Source: Pseudomonas sp. H3(2019)
Lineage (GTDB): Bacteria > Pseudomonadota > Gammaproteobacteria > Pseudomonadales > Pseudomonadaceae
Reading direction: 5' to 3'
Length of the DNA stretch: 64,000 bases
Assembly: GCF_007713465.1 (NCBI RefSeq)
Contig: NZ_VMSG01000009.1
Span: forward strand, 1-64,000
Part shown: in pieces, positions 1 through 9,267 of the stretch
How the letters are laid out: each line of letters opens with the position of its first letter
How positions within the stretch are numbered: position 1 is the first letter of the stretch
Notes under the pieces: generated by a model
The model's database searches: none
The model's input: only the letters and a program-made list of their open reading frames with translations
What the model was told of the DNA's origin: nothing
Program-made: the position numbers and the translations under genes

Positions 1-53
1 TCCTGACATCCTGCTCCCAAAGCAGGCGCGCTACCGGACTGCGCTATACCCCG
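1..53 (-). tRNA. tRNA-Pro(UGG), 3' part cut off by window edge
   Basis: Read on the minus strand, the gene begins CGGGGTATAGCGCAG at 53 and shows a D-arm and an anticodon stem CTGCT/AGCAG around a loop with anticodon TGG. The variable loop and the start of the T-arm follow, and the T-loop, acceptor 3' strand and CCA lie outside the window. It is 9 bp downstream of the tRNA-Asn gene, so the two are probably one transcript. Confidence 0.93.
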
Positions 54-62
54 GTTTGAAAT

Positions 63-138
63 TGGCTCCGTGACCAGGACTCGAACCTGGGACCCAATGA
101 TTAACAGTCATTTGCTCTACCGACTGAGCTATCACGGA
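63..138 (-). tRNA. tRNA-Asn(GUU)
   Basis: A complete 76-nt cloverleaf on the minus strand starts TCCGTGAT at 138 and ends in encoded CCA (TGG at 63–65 on the plus strand). The acceptor stem TCCGTGA pairs with TCACGGA, the T-loop reads GTTCGAGTC, and the anticodon GTT sits in the loop of stem ATGACTGTTAATCAT. It is the first gene of an Asn–Pro unit. Confidence 0.97.
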
Positions 139-223
139 ACTACATATTTCAATTACAACTGTGAAGCTTGCTTCACCTCTTCGACCCGTTCGCATCGCTG
201 CGTTCGTGTGTCTGAGGCGCGCT

Positions 224-251
224 ATTCTACAATCTTAAACACCTCTGTCAA
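224..251 (-). promoter_or_regulatory. sigma70 promoter of the tRNA-Asn/tRNA-Pro unit
   Basis: On the minus strand there is TTGACA (251–246), a 16-bp spacer and TAGAAT (229–224). A GC-rich discriminator (AGCGCGCC) follows, which is the hallmark of stable-RNA promoters under stringent control. The start would lie near 217, about 80 nt before mature tRNA-Asn. The rest of 252–380 shows no coding or structural signal. Confidence 0.75.
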
Positions 252-382
252 CCCCCTAAATTGCTTTCAAGACAATGATTTGCAACTTATTTCAGATTTC
301 GACTTGGGGAGAAGAAACCCTTGGGGCGACTTACTGCGGGGCGCACTTTACAAGCCTTTTCCTTACAGTTCAACACCCTAAG

Positions 383-411
383 AAAAAAAAGGCCCCGCGA
401 TGCGGGGCCTC
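383..411 (-). terminator. Rho-independent terminator of clpB
   Basis: The minus strand reads AGGCCCCGC, a short loop, then GCGGGGCCT followed by a run of eight T. It lies about 25 nt past the clpB stop. Confidence 0.9.
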
Positions 412-434
412 CTCCATTAGCGTGCAGTGAACGC

Positions 435-2999
435 TCAGTTGAAAACGATTTCGTCGTTCGCAACGGTGGCCGTCACAGTGGTACCTGGCAAGAAAGTGCC
501 GGCCAGAATCAGCTGTGCCAGCGGGTTTTCGATCCAGCGCTGGATCGCTCGTTTGAGCGGCCGTGCGCCATAGACCGGGTCGTAACCCACCGCAATCAAC
601 TTATCCAGCGCCTCGCTGCTCAGCGTCAGTTTCAGCTCGCGTTCGGCCAGACGGCTGCGCAGGCGACCCAACTGGATCTCGGTAATGCCGGCAATCTGAT
701 CCCGTGCCAATGGCTCGAAGATCACCACCTCGTCGATCCGGTTGATGAACTCCGGCCGGAAGTGCGTCGACACTGCATCCATCACCGCAGCACGCTGCGC
801 CTCACGATCACCGACCAGTTCCTGGATCTGCACCGAACCCAGGTTGGAGGTCATGACGATCACCGTATTGCGGAAATCCACGGTACGCCCGTGACTGTCG
901 GTCAGACGGCCATCTTCCAGCACTTGCAGCAGCACGTTGAACACGTCCGGGTGAGCCTTCTCGACTTCGTCCAGGAGGATCACCGAATAGGGCTTGCGAC
1001 GCACCGCCTCGGTCAGGTAACCGCCCTCCTCGTAGCCCACGTAGCCTGGTGGCGCACCGATCAGCCGCGCCACGGAATGTTTTTCCATGAACTCGGACAT
1101 GTCGATCCGCACCATCGCCTCTTCGGTATCAAAGAGGAACTCGGCCAAGGCTTTGCACAATTCGGTTTTACCGACGCCGGTCGGGCCGAGGAACATGAAC
1201 GAACCGCTTGGGCGATTCGGGTCGGACAACCCGGCACGCGAACGGCGCACGGCGTTGGCCACCGCCACCACGGCCTCGTTCTGACCGATCACGCGTTGAT
1301 GCAACAGACTTTCCATCTTCAGCAGTTTGTCGCGCTCGCCTTCGAGCATTTTCGACACCGGAATACCGGTCCATTTCGACACGACTTCGGCGATCTCTTC
1401 TTCAGTCACCTTGCTGCGCAGCAACTGGTTTTCGCTCTTGCCGTGCTGGTCGACCATTTGCAGGCTGCGCTCCAGGTCCGGGATCACCCCGTACTGCAAC
1501 TCGGCCATGCGGTTGAGGTCACCTTTGCGGCGGGCAGCTTCCAGTTCCTGACGGGACTGTTCGATTTTCTGCTGGATCTGCGCCGAGCCCTGCACTTCGG
1601 CTTTTTCCGAATTCCAGATTTCTTCGAGGTCCGAGTACTCACGCTCGTGACGAACGATTTCTTCCTGGAGCTTTTCAAGACGCTTCTTCGCCGCTTCGTC
1701 GCTTTCTTTCTTCAGCGCCTGGGATTCAACCTTGAGTTGAATCAAACGCCGCTCCAGACGATCCAGCACTTCCGGCTTGGAGTCGATTTCCATGCGAATG
1801 CGGCTGGCCGCTTCGTCGATCAGGTCAATCGCCTTGTCCGGCAACTGACGGTCAGTGATGTAGCGATGGCTCAGCTTGGCGGCCGCAATGATCGCGCCGT
1901 CGGTGATCGCCACCTTGTGGTGAACTTCGTAGCGCTCTTTCAGGCCACGCAGGATCGCGATGGTGTCTTCTTCGCTTGGCTCGTCCACCAACACTTTCTG
2001 GAAGCGCCGCTCAAGGGCTGCGTCCTTCTCGATATATTGGCGATACTCGTTGAGCGTGGTCGCGCCGACGCAATGCAGCTCGCCACGGGCCAGGGCCGGC
2101 TTGAGCATGTTGCCGGCGTCCATCGAACCTTCGGCTTTACCGGCGCCGACCATAGTGTGCAGTTCGTCGATGAACAGGATGATCTGGCCTTCCTGCTTCG
2201 ACAGCTCGTTAAGCAGGGATTTCAGGCGCTCTTCGAACTCGCCACGGTACTTGGCTCCGGCAATCAACGCGCCCATATCCAGCGACAGCAGGCGCTTGCC
2301 TTTCAGGCCATCCGGCACTTCGCCGTTGATGATGCGCTGGGCCAGGCCTTCGGCGATGGCAGTTTTACCCACGCCAGGCTCGCCGATCAGCACCGGGTTG
2401 TTTTTGGTGCGGCGCTGCAGAACCTGGATGGTCCGGCGAATCTCGTCGTCACGGCCGATCACCGGGTCAAGCTTGCCTTCTTCGGCACGCTTGGTCAGGT
2501 CGATGGTGTATTTGTCCAGCGCCTGACGCGACTCCTCGGCGTTGGCGTCATTCACCGCTTCGCCGCCGCGCAGGTTGTTGATCGCGTTTTCCAGGGCTTT
2601 CTTGCTGACGCCCTGACCGAGCAGCAACTTGCCGAGCTTGCTGTTCTCGTCCATGGCGGCGAGCAGCACCAGCTCGCTGGAGATGAATTGGTCACCCTTC
2701 TGCTGGGCCAGACGATCGGCCTGGTTGAGCAGGCGCGCCAGATCCTGCGACATGTTCACGTCGCCGGTGGGATTCTGGATTTTTGGCAGATGGTCGAGCT
2801 CTTTGCTCAACTCTTTGCGCAGGCTGTTGATGTCAAAACCGACTTGCATCAGCAACGGCTTGATCGAGCCGCCCTGCTGCTCCAGCAGCGCTTGCATCAG
2901 GTGCGCAGACTCAATACCCGGATGATCGAGGCCAACAGCCAGGGATTGGGCATCGGATAAGGCTAACTGCAATTTACTGGTTAAACGGTCTATACGCAT
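435..2999 (-). CDS. clpB: ATP-dependent disaggregase ClpB (Hsp104 family)
   Basis: The 854-residue hexameric AAA+ unfoldase works with DnaK/DnaJ/GrpE to pull proteins out of aggregates in the cytoplasm. Its length is normal for ClpB. The sequence shows an N-terminal Clp repeat domain (about 1–145), a first ATPase with Walker A GEPGVGKT (about 206), a long charged coiled-coil M domain (about 400–530) that distinguishes ClpB from ClpA, and a second ATPase with GPTGVGKT (about 605). The start is the ATG at 2999, preceded by AAGGAAGG. A heat-shock promoter lies about 75–100 bp upstream, and a strong terminator follows. The gene is downstream of and codirectional with pgeF but has its own promoter. 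Confidence 0.98.
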   Translation of the reverse strand: MRIDRLTSKLQLALSDAQSLAVGLDHPGIESAHLMQALLEQQGGSIKPLLMQVGFDINSLRKELSKELDHLPKIQNPTGDVNMSQDLARLLNQADRLAQQKGDQFISSELVLLAAMDENSKLGKLLLGQGVSKKALENAINNLRGGEAVNDANAEESRQALDKYTIDLTKRAEEGKLDPVIGRDDEIRRTIQVLQRRTKNNPVLIGEPGVGKTAIAEGLAQRIINGEVPDGLKGKRLLSLDMGALIAGAKYRGEFEERLKSLLNELSKQEGQIILFIDELHTMVGAGKAEGSMDAGNMLKPALARGELHCVGATTLNEYRQYIEKDAALERRFQKVLVDEPSEEDTIAILRGLKERYEVHHKVAITDGAIIAAAKLSHRYITDRQLPDKAIDLIDEAASRIRMEIDSKPEVLDRLERRLIQLKVESQALKKESDEAAKKRLEKLQEEIVRHEREYSDLEEIWNSEKAEVQGSAQIQQKIEQSRQELEAARRKGDLNRMAELQYGVIPDLERSLQMVDQHGKSENQLLRSKVTEEEIAEVVSKWTGIPVSKMLEGERDKLLKMESLLHQRVIGQNEAVVAVANAVRRSRAGLSDPNRPSGSFMFLGPTGVGKTELCKALAEFLFDTEEAMVRIDMSEFMEKHSVARLIGAPPGYVGYEEGGYLTEAVRRKPYSVILLDEVEKAHPDVFNVLLQVLEDGRLTDSHGRTVDFRNTVIVMTSNLGSVQIQELVGDREAQRAAVMDAVSTHFRPEFINRIDEVVIFEPLARDQIAGITEIQLGRLRSRLAERELKLTLSSEALDKLIAVGYDPVYGARPLKRAIQRWIENPLAQLILAGTFLPGTTVTATVANDEIVFN

Positions 3000-3070
3000 T
3001 GGTCACCTTCCTTTTGAGCAGGCCGGAGCGATGGACACACCTAAATAGAGAAACCTGCCAGATACCCCAC

Positions 3071-3099
3071 TAGATGCGGTCGATTCTGGAAGATTCAAG
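3071..3099 (-). promoter_or_regulatory. Candidate sigma32 (RpoH) promoter of clpB
   Basis: The minus strand shows CTTGAA (3099–3094), 14 bp, then CCGCATCTA (3079–3071). This is close to the heat-shock consensus CTTGAAA–N11-16–CCCCATNT. It lies in the 130-bp gap between pgeF and clpB, so clpB can be induced independently of rluD-pgeF. Confidence 0.72.
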
Positions 3100-3129
3100 C
3101 AGCGTTTGATTGACGCAGATCAGATAAGT

Positions 3130-3855
3130 CTAGCGTTCGAGCCAGACCAGGGAAGCAAACCGACCGGTGCGTGGACTGCGGCGGTAAGAGAAGAAGCGTG
3201 GATCGGTCACGGTACAGAAGCCGCCACCGTAAACAGCAGTAACACCACAGGCTGCCAGACGCAGGCGCGCCAGCGTATAGATGTCGGCCATGAACTTGCC
3301 GGCGTTTTGGCTCGGGACGAAGGCCGGATCGGTTTCCGCGAGCTGCCGGACAAAGACTTCGCGAACTTCCGGGCCGACTTCGAATGCTTTCGGACCAATG
3401 GCCGGGCCGAGCCAGACCAGCACCTCGGCAGGGTCTACGGCCAGGCTTTCGACAGTTGCCTCCAGCACACCCGCCGCCAGACCTCGCCAACCGGCGTGAG
3501 CGGCGGCGACGCGAGTACCGGCGCGATCACAGAACAAGGCTGGCAGGCAGTCCGCCGTCATTGCCGTACAGGCGATGCCCGGTGTGGCCGTCCAGCTGGC
3601 ATCGGCCGTCGCCACTGCCGTCGGGTCGGCATAGGCCACGGTAACCCCGTGAACCTGTTGCAACCAGGCCGGCTGAATAGCGAAATAATCGGTGAGGCGA
3701 CGGCGGTTCTCGGCAACCGCTTCGGGGTTGTCGTCGACGTGATCGCCCAGATTGAGGCTGTCGAACGGCGCCAGGCTGACGCCGCCCGCCCGGGTGGTGA
3801 CGCAGGCTTTTACCCCGACAGGCGCGGGCCAGTCAGGAATCAGCCAGTCAATCAT
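3130..3855 (-). CDS. pgeF: Peptidoglycan editing factor PgeF (YfiH, laccase-fold domain)
   Basis: A 241-residue protein of the COG1496/YfiH family. Members form a zinc-bound active site; the E. coli protein removes wrongly incorporated L-Ser from UDP-MurNAc precursors, and related proteins have purine nucleoside phosphorylase-like activity. The family's metal-ligand signatures are visible as QVHG in the N-terminal third and the central ADCLP…AAAHAGWRG stretch. The start ATG overlaps the rluD stop (ATGA, 3852–3855), so the two are translationally coupled, the usual arrangement in Pseudomonas. Older annotations such as 'polyphenol oxidase' refer to the same family. Confidence 0.93.
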   Translation of the reverse strand: MIDWLIPDWPAPVGVKACVTTRAGGVSLAPFDSLNLGDHVDDNPEAVAENRRRLTDYFAIQPAWLQQVHGVTVAYADPTAVATADASWTATPGIACTAMTADCLPALFCDRAGTRVAAAHAGWRGLAAGVLEATVESLAVDPAEVLVWLGPAIGPKAFEVGPEVREVFVRQLAETDPAFVPSQNAGKFMADIYTLARLRLAACGVTAVYGGGFCTVTDPRFFSYRRSPRTGRFASLVWLER

Positions 3856-4814
3856 CCAATGAACGCCTCACGGTCTTGCTTGAGCAGCGACAGCAACCAG
3901 ACGAAATCGTCCGGCAGTGGCGATTCCCAGCTCATGCGCTTACCGGTGGTCGGATGATCCAGTTCCAGGAAACGCGCATGCAGCGCCTGACGCGGGAAAT
4001 GTTTCAGCGATTCAACCATGGTCACACTGGCTGCCGGCGGAATACGGAAGCGACCGCCGTAGGCAGGATCTCCGACCAACGGGAAGTTGATGTGGGCCAT
4101 GTGCACGCGAATCTGGTGCGTACGACCGGTTTCCAGCTTGACCCGCACGTGAGTGTGGGAGCGGAAACGCTCGAGCACGCGGTAATGGCTGACCGCCTGC
4201 TTGCCACCTTCCATCACCGCCATGCGCTGGCGTTGCTGGCCGTGACGACCGATCGGCGCGTTGATCTTGCCGCCGGCAGTGACCACGCCGATCACGATGC
4301 ATTCGTAGATCCGGCTGACACTGCGGCTCTGCAACTGAGTGACCAGCTGCGTCTGCGCCTGAATGGTCTTGGCCACCACCATCAGACCGGTGGTGTCCTT
4401 GTCCAGACGGTGCACGATACCGGCGCGCGGTACATTGATGATGTCCGGCACGTGGTGCAGCAAGGCGTTGAGCAAGGTGCCGTCGGCGTGACCGGCGGCA
4501 GGATGCACCACCAGGCCCGCAGGCTTGTTGATCACCAGGATGTCGTCATCTTCATAGACGATGTCCAGGGCGATGTCCTGAGCAACCCATTCTCCTTGAG
4601 CTTCCTGCTCGGCAGTCAGCTCAAGGATGGCGCCGCCGTGGACAATGTCTCGCGGGCGGATAACCGCTCCATCCACAGTCAGGCGGCCGTCTTTGATCCA
4701 GGCGGAAAGGCGCGAGCGCGAGTGCTCAGCGAATAATTGTGCGGCGACTTGATCGAGGCGTTGGCCGCCCAGTTCGGACGGCACCTCTGCGCGAAGTTCA
4801 ATTTTATCGGACAT
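3852..4814 (-). CDS. rluD: 23S rRNA pseudouridine synthase RluD
   Basis: A 320-residue enzyme that converts U1911, U1915 and U1917 (E. coli numbering) of 23S rRNA helix 69 to pseudouridine late in 50S assembly. The N-terminal S4-like RNA-binding domain (about 1–80) is followed by the catalytic domain with HRLDKDTTG, whose catalytic Asp is residue 138. RTHQIRVHM near residue 230 is a further family signature. The length and S4 domain favour RluD over RluA or RluC. It is the first gene of rluD-pgeF and diverges from bamD across 152 bp. Confidence 0.95.
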   Translation of the reverse strand: MSDKIELRAEVPSELGGQRLDQVAAQLFAEHSRSRLSAWIKDGRLTVDGAVIRPRDIVHGGAILELTAEQEAQGEWVAQDIALDIVYEDDDILVINKPAGLVVHPAAGHADGTLLNALLHHVPDIINVPRAGIVHRLDKDTTGLMVVAKTIQAQTQLVTQLQSRSVSRIYECIVIGVVTAGGKINAPIGRHGQQRQRMAVMEGGKQAVSHYRVLERFRSHTHVRVKLETGRTHQIRVHMAHINFPLVGDPAYGGRFRIPPAASVTMVESLKHFPRQALHARFLELDHPTTGKRMSWESPLPDDFVWLLSLLKQDREAFIG

Positions 4815-4966
4815 GCTCAGACTAGGCGTCGGCTACAGCCTTTGGTTTCGGCTGCGCGCTTGTGGTTAAATACGGCGTCTTTTGCCCCGAGGCTTTTCAA
4901 CGGGGCACTCATCATAACAGGACGGCCCCGCCCAAGACAGCGGCCGTCATAGGGACGCAAGCCGCC

Positions 4967-5983
4967 ATGCAAGTGAAACACCTGCTGCTGATCGCCATCC
5001 TCGCATTGACCGCTGCTTGCTCATCGAAGGAAGTCGTCGACGAAAACCTGAGCGAGGTCGAGCTGTACCAGCAGGCTCAGCACGATCTGGATAACAATAG
5101 CTATACCAGCGCCACCGCCAAGTTGAAGGCTCTGGAATCGCGTTATCCGTTCGGCCGCTATGCTGATCAGGCTCAACTCGAACTGATTTATGCGAACTAC
5201 AAGAACGCCGAGCCTGAGGCTGCCAAGTCTGCCGCCGAGCGTTTTATCCGCCTGCACCCGCAGCACCCGAACGTCGATTACGCGTACTACCTCAAGGGCC
5301 TGACCTCCTTTGACCAGGACGTCGGCCTGCTGGCGCGTTTCCTGCCGCTGGACATGACCAAGCGTGACCCGGGCGCCGCACGTGACTCCTACAACGAGTT
5401 CGCCCAGCTCACCAGCCGTTACCCGAACAGCCGCTACGCGCCAGACGCCAAGCAACGCATGATTTATCTGCGTAACCTGCTGGCGTCCTACGAAATTCAC
5501 GTAGCCGACTACTACCTGACCCGTCAGGCGTACGTTGCAGCGGCCAACCGTGGTCGTTATGTCGTGGAAAACTTCCAGGAAACCCCTTCGGTCGGGGACG
5601 GCCTTGCGGTGATGGTCGAGTCCTACCAGCGCCTGCACCTGGACGAATTGGCCAACACCAGCCTCGAAACCCTGAAGCTCAACTACCCGAACCACCCGAC
5701 CCTGGTCGACGGCCAGTTCGTACCGCGCGTTGCCGAAGCCGACAACCGTTCATGGATGAGCAAGGCCACTCTGGGTCTGATCGAATCCCGTCCACCGCTG
5801 CCGCCGGGCGAAACCCGCGCCAACCAGGACGTGATGAAGCAGTTCCAGGATGCCAAGGACGCGATCCCTGCCGAGCTCAAGCCCAAAGAAGGCGATGCGG
5901 TTGAAGAACAGCCGCACGAGGCCGAAGGCAACAGCAGCGACCGCTCGTGGTTCAGCCGCCTGACCTTCGGTGTGTTCGACTGA
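4967..5983 (+). CDS. bamD: Outer-membrane assembly lipoprotein BamD (ComL/YfiO)
   Basis: A 338-residue essential subunit of the BAM complex that scaffolds BamA during insertion of beta-barrel proteins. It begins with a lipoprotein signal, [18 protein letters not shown], with lipobox TAAC and Ser at +2, so it is sorted to the outer membrane. Five TPR-like helical repeats follow, with typical BamD sequence such as [15 protein letters not shown] and YPNSRYA. A longer frame opens upstream, but the ATG at 4967 places the lipobox correctly. The C-terminal 60 residues are charged and low in complexity, which is usual in Pseudomonas. A terminator follows immediately. Confidence 0.96.
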   Translation: MQVKHLLLIAILALTAACSSKEVVDENLSEVELYQQAQHDLDNNSYTSATAKLKALESRYPFGRYADQAQLELIYANYKNAEPEAAKSAAERFIRLHPQHPNVDYAYYLKGLTSFDQDVGLLARFLPLDMTKRDPGAARDSYNEFAQLTSRYPNSRYAPDAKQRMIYLRNLLASYEIHVADYYLTRQAYVAAANRGRYVVENFQETPSVGDGLAVMVESYQRLHLDELANTSLETLKLNYPNHPTLVDGQFVPRVAEADNRSWMSKATLGLIESRPPLPPGETRANQDVMKQFQDAKDAIPAELKPKEGDAVEEQPHEAEGNSSDRSWFSRLTFGVFD

Positions 5984-5997
5984 CACCCGGATGCGCC

Positions 5998-6029
5998 AAA
6001 AAGGGAGACTTTCGAGTCTCCCTTTTTTA
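5998..6029 (+). terminator. Rho-independent terminator of bamD
   Basis: AAAAAGGGAGACT and AGTCTCCCTTTTTTA pair around a stable TTCG tetraloop, 15 nt after the bamD stop. The A/T tracts on both sides would let it work in both directions. Confidence 0.92.
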
Positions 6030-6107
6030 TGGCCGCGTTTTATTGCGCTGTGCGCTTCTCCAGTCCTTGGCTAAACTGCCGGATTATTCATTGCAAAGCG
6101 GCTCATC

Positions 6108-6341
6108 ATGCTTCGTTTACTGTTCTGGATTGCCCTGATTGCTGCAGCAGTATGGTTCTGGCGCAAGTACAAGCGCCCAGCCGAAACCTCCCATACGCCC
6201 AGCGAACTCGATGCACCGCCCATGGTTCGCTGCGCCCATTGCGGTGTACACCTGCCACGCGACCGCGCGCTGAGCCTTCAACAACAGTGGTATTGCAGCC
6301 AGGCTCACCTCGAGCAAGGCCCGGGTTCTCGTGATCGCTGA
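6108..6341 (+). CDS. PP0621-type small membrane protein with a zinc-finger-like motif
   Basis: A 77-residue protein with an N-terminal membrane helix (LRLLFWIALIAAAVWFW) and then a cytoplasmic tail. The tail carries MVRCAHCGVHLPRDRA and a later Cys in WYCSQAH, so CxxC plus C/H could bind one metal ion. The Pseudomonas family name PP0621 is recalled; its function is unknown. Its last 11 bp overlap the GTG start of pilS, implying translational coupling, and this position just before pilS is conserved in the genus as I remember it. A link to pilus sensing is only suggested by that position. Confidence 0.85.
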   Translation: MLRLLFWIALIAAAVWFWRKYKRPAETSHTPSELDAPPMVRCAHCGVHLPRDRALSLQQQWYCSQAHLEQGPGSRDR

Positions 6342-7920
6342 GATCTCGAGTCCCGGCGACAAACAGGCCCAGCGACTGCTGCGCCTCTATCATCTCTACC
6401 GTTTAAGCATCGGTCTCCTTCTGGTGCTGTTGATCTCCAGCAACATGGACAGCCAGTTGCTGGAGTTCACCAACGACGACCTGCTGCGCACTGGTAGTTG
6501 GTTGTACCTGATTCTGAATATCCTGCTGGTGGTGTTTGCGGGAAACCCCAGACAACCCGCACAGATCTTCGGCCTCACGCTGGTTGATCTCCTGCTGTTG
6601 TCAGTGCTGTTCTATGCCGCAGGTGGCGTCCCCAGCGCCATCGGCAATCTGCTGATCGTGTCAGTGGCGATCGGCAATACATTGCTGCGCCGGCGCATCG
6701 GCCTGCTGCTCGCGGCGGTCGCCGCCATCGGCATCATTTCCCTGACGTTCTCCCTGAGCGGCAGCCACCCGACTGGCGCCAATCACTATTTGCAAGCTGG
6801 TACTCTGGGCGCCCTGTGCTTTGCCGCAGCCTTGCTGGTACAAGGTTTGACCCGACAACTGGAGGTCAGCGAGAGTCTGGCCCAGCAGCGCGCCAGCGAA
6901 GTGGTCAGCCTGGAAGCGCTCAATGCGCTGATCCTGCAACGCATGCGCACCGGCATCCTGGTGCTCGACAGTGAGCGCCGGGTTCAGTTGGCCAATTACA
7001 GCGCCTTGAACCTGTTTGGCCAGACACACCTCGACGGCCAGCTCATCGACGATTATTCGACAGCCTTGGTCGAGCGCCTGCAACTCTGGTTCAACAACCC
7101 GACCTTGCGCCCACAAAGCCTGAAAGTCGCCCGTACCGGCCTGGAACTGCAACCGAGCTTCATCGCGCTGGGCTTGAACGAACAACGTCAGACCCTGGTA
7201 TTTCTCGAAGACCTTGCCCAGGTCGCGCAACAAGCCCAGCAACTCAAGCTTGCAGCACTGGGCCGGCTGACCGCAGGCATTGCCCATGAAATCCGCAATC
7301 CATTGGGTGCCATCAGCCATGCGGCGCAGTTGCTGAACGAATCTGAGGAACTGATCGGCGCCGACCGCCGTCTGACGCAGATTATTCAAGACCACTCTCA
7401 ACGCATGAACCGAGTGATAGAAAACGTCCTGCAGCTTTCACGGCGGCAGCAAGTCGTACCGCAACGGCTCGACTTGAAGCAGTGGCTGGAGCAGTTCGTG
7501 TACACGGTGCGCGAAGGTGCGACAGATCGTCAGCAGATTCATCTGAGCATGGGCGCAGGGCCTTTCACCACCTTGATGGACCCTGACCAACTGACTCAGG
7601 TGCTCGATAACCTGCTGCGCAATGCCTGGCGCCACAGCGGCCTTGCGCACGAACAGGCCGAAGTCTGGCTCACGCTATTTATCGACCCCGACAGTCAGCT
7701 TCCAACTCTGGATGTACTGGACAATGGCCCCGGCGTTTCAGCGGAGCAGCAAGCGCATTTGTTCGAACCGTTCTTCACCACCAGTAGCCAGGGTACTGGC
7801 CTGGGTCTCTATCTGTCCCGTGAGCTGTGCGAAAGCAACCAGGCCCGCCTAGACTTCAAACCACGCCATGGCGGCGGCTGCTTTCGCATCACCTTTGCTC
7901 ACGGACGGAAACAAAGTTGA
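6331..7920 (+). CDS. pilS: Type IV pilus sensor histidine kinase PilS
   Basis: A 529-residue inner-membrane kinase that phosphorylates PilR and senses pilin levels in the membrane. About six hydrophobic segments fill residues 20–170. A PAS-like linker (about 190–300), a dimerisation domain with AGIAHEIRNPL and an ATPase domain with LDNLLRNAWRH, DNGPG and GTGLGLYLSRE follow. The phospho-acceptor His is residue 319 by codon count, the same number I recall for P. aeruginosa PilS. The start is GTG at 6331, overlapping the preceding small gene. The stop overlaps the TTG start of pilR, so the two are coupled. Confidence 0.95.
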   Translation: MIAEISSPGDKQAQRLLRLYHLYRLSIGLLLVLLISSNMDSQLLEFTNDDLLRTGSWLYLILNILLVVFAGNPRQPAQIFGLTLVDLLLLSVLFYAAGGVPSAIGNLLIVSVAIGNTLLRRRIGLLLAAVAAIGIISLTFSLSGSHPTGANHYLQAGTLGALCFAAALLVQGLTRQLEVSESLAQQRASEVVSLEALNALILQRMRTGILVLDSERRVQLANYSALNLFGQTHLDGQLIDDYSTALVERLQLWFNNPTLRPQSLKVARTGLELQPSFIALGLNEQRQTLVFLEDLAQVAQQAQQLKLAALGRLTAGIAHEIRNPLGAISHAAQLLNESEELIGADRRLTQIIQDHSQRMNRVIENVLQLSRRQQVVPQRLDLKQWLEQFVYTVREGATDRQQIHLSMGAGPFTTLMDPDQLTQVLDNLLRNAWRHSGLAHEQAEVWLTLFIDPDSQLPTLDVLDNGPGVSAEQQAHLFEPFFTTSSQGTGLGLYLSRELCESNQARLDFKPRHGGGCFRITFAHGRKQS

Positions 7921-9263
7921 AGACAAGCCCACGGCAAAAAGTCCTGATCGTCGATGACGAACCGGATATTCGCGAACTTCTGGAAATCACCCTCGGCCGA
8001 ATGAAACTCGACACGCTGAGCGCGCGCAATGCCGGCGAAGCCCGGTCGTTGCTGGCCAAAGAACGGTTCGACCTGTGCCTGACCGACATGCGGTTGCCCG
8101 ACGGTACCGGCCTGGAGCTGGTGCAGCACATTCAGCTGACCCATCCATACGTGCCCGTAGCAATGATCACCGCTTATGGCAGCCTCGATACTGCCATCAA
8201 CGCGCTGAAAGCCGGGGCCTTCGACTTCCTGACCAAACCGGTGGACCTCACCCGACTGCGGGAGCTGGTGGTCAGCGCCCTGCGTTTGCCGGTCGCGGGC
8301 GACGCTGCCAATGCCATCGATCGCCGGTTGCTCGGCGACTCAGTGCCCATGCGCAACCTGCGCAAGCAAATCGACAAACTGGCGCGCAGCCAGGCACCGG
8401 TGTACATCAGCGGCGAATCCGGCAGCGGCAAGGAACTGGTCGCCCGGCTGATTCATGAACAAGGCCCACGCAGCAGCCAGCCGTTTGTGCCGGTCAACTG
8501 CGGGGCGATTCCATCCGAATTGATGGAAAGCGAGTTTTTCGGTCATCGCAAAGGCAGTTTCAGCGGCGCCATCGAAGACAAACCCGGGCTGTTCCAGGCG
8601 GCCAACGGCGGCACACTGTTTCTCGATGAAGTGGCCGACTTGCCGCTGGCGATGCAGGTCAAACTGCTGCGCGCGATTCAGGAGAAGGCGGTACGCAGCA
8701 TCGGCGGACAGCAGGAAGCCATCATCAATGTGCGAATACTCTGCGCCACCCATAGGGATCTGGATGCCGAAGTGGCCGCCGGGCGCTTTCGGCAGGATTT
8801 GTACTACCGGCTGAATGTGATCGAACTGCGCGTCCCACCGTTGCGCGAGCGCCGTGACGACATCGAGCTGTTGGCCAGTCATGTACTCAAGCGTCTCGCG
8901 GCAGGCAGCGGCTTGCCGGCCGCCCATCTCCATCCGCAAGCCCTCGATGCACTCAAGCACTACCGTTTTCCGGGCAACGTCCGCGAGCTGGAAAACATGC
9001 TCGAGCGCGCGTACACCCTTTGCGAAAACAAGCAGATCGAAGCCAGCGACCTGCGCCTGACTGAGGGTAATTGCAGCGCCGATACCGGATTGCCGGACCT
9101 GACGAAAATCGACAACCTTGAGCAATATCTGGAGAATGTCGAACGCAAACTGATTCTCCAGGCCCTCGAAGAAACCCGCTGGAACCGCACAGCAGCGGCC
9201 CAACGGCTGAACCTGTCGTTTCGGTCGATGCGTTACAGGTTGAAAAAACTGGGGCTGGAATAA
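7917..9263 (+). CDS. pilR: Sigma54-dependent response regulator PilR
   Basis: A 448-residue NtrC-type activator of pilA transcription and partner of PilS. The receiver domain (1–120) has the acidic pocket DDE at 13–15 and the phosphorylated Asp57 in LTDMRLP. The AAA+ domain has Walker A GESGSGKE, Walker B-like GGTLFLDEV and a sigma54-contact loop GSFSGA (213–218) instead of the more usual GAFTGA/GSFTGA. A Fis-type HTH (RTAAAQRLNLSFRSMRYRLKKL) ends the protein. The start is TTG at 7917 (TTGA overlap with the pilS stop), chosen because the family sequence begins right there and an ACGGA motif lies upstream. It converges on thiO with a gap of 4 bp. Confidence 0.95.
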   Translation: MKTSPRQKVLIVDDEPDIRELLEITLGRMKLDTLSARNAGEARSLLAKERFDLCLTDMRLPDGTGLELVQHIQLTHPYVPVAMITAYGSLDTAINALKAGAFDFLTKPVDLTRLRELVVSALRLPVAGDAANAIDRRLLGDSVPMRNLRKQIDKLARSQAPVYISGESGSGKELVARLIHEQGPRSSQPFVPVNCGAIPSELMESEFFGHRKGSFSGAIEDKPGLFQAANGGTLFLDEVADLPLAMQVKLLRAIQEKAVRSIGGQQEAIINVRILCATHRDLDAEVAAGRFRQDLYYRLNVIELRVPPLRERRDDIELLASHVLKRLAAGSGLPAAHLHPQALDALKHYRFPGNVRELENMLERAYTLCENKQIEASDLRLTEGNCSADTGLPDLTKIDNLEQYLENVERKLILQALEETRWNRTAAAQRLNLSFRSMRYRLKKLGLE

Positions 9264-9267
9264 GACC

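Noticed and set aside
321..2960. 879-codon open frame antisense to clpB
   Set aside because: It mirrors clpB in a GC-rich genome, has no ribosome site and its translation is a low-complexity His/Gln/Leu-rich product without domain features.
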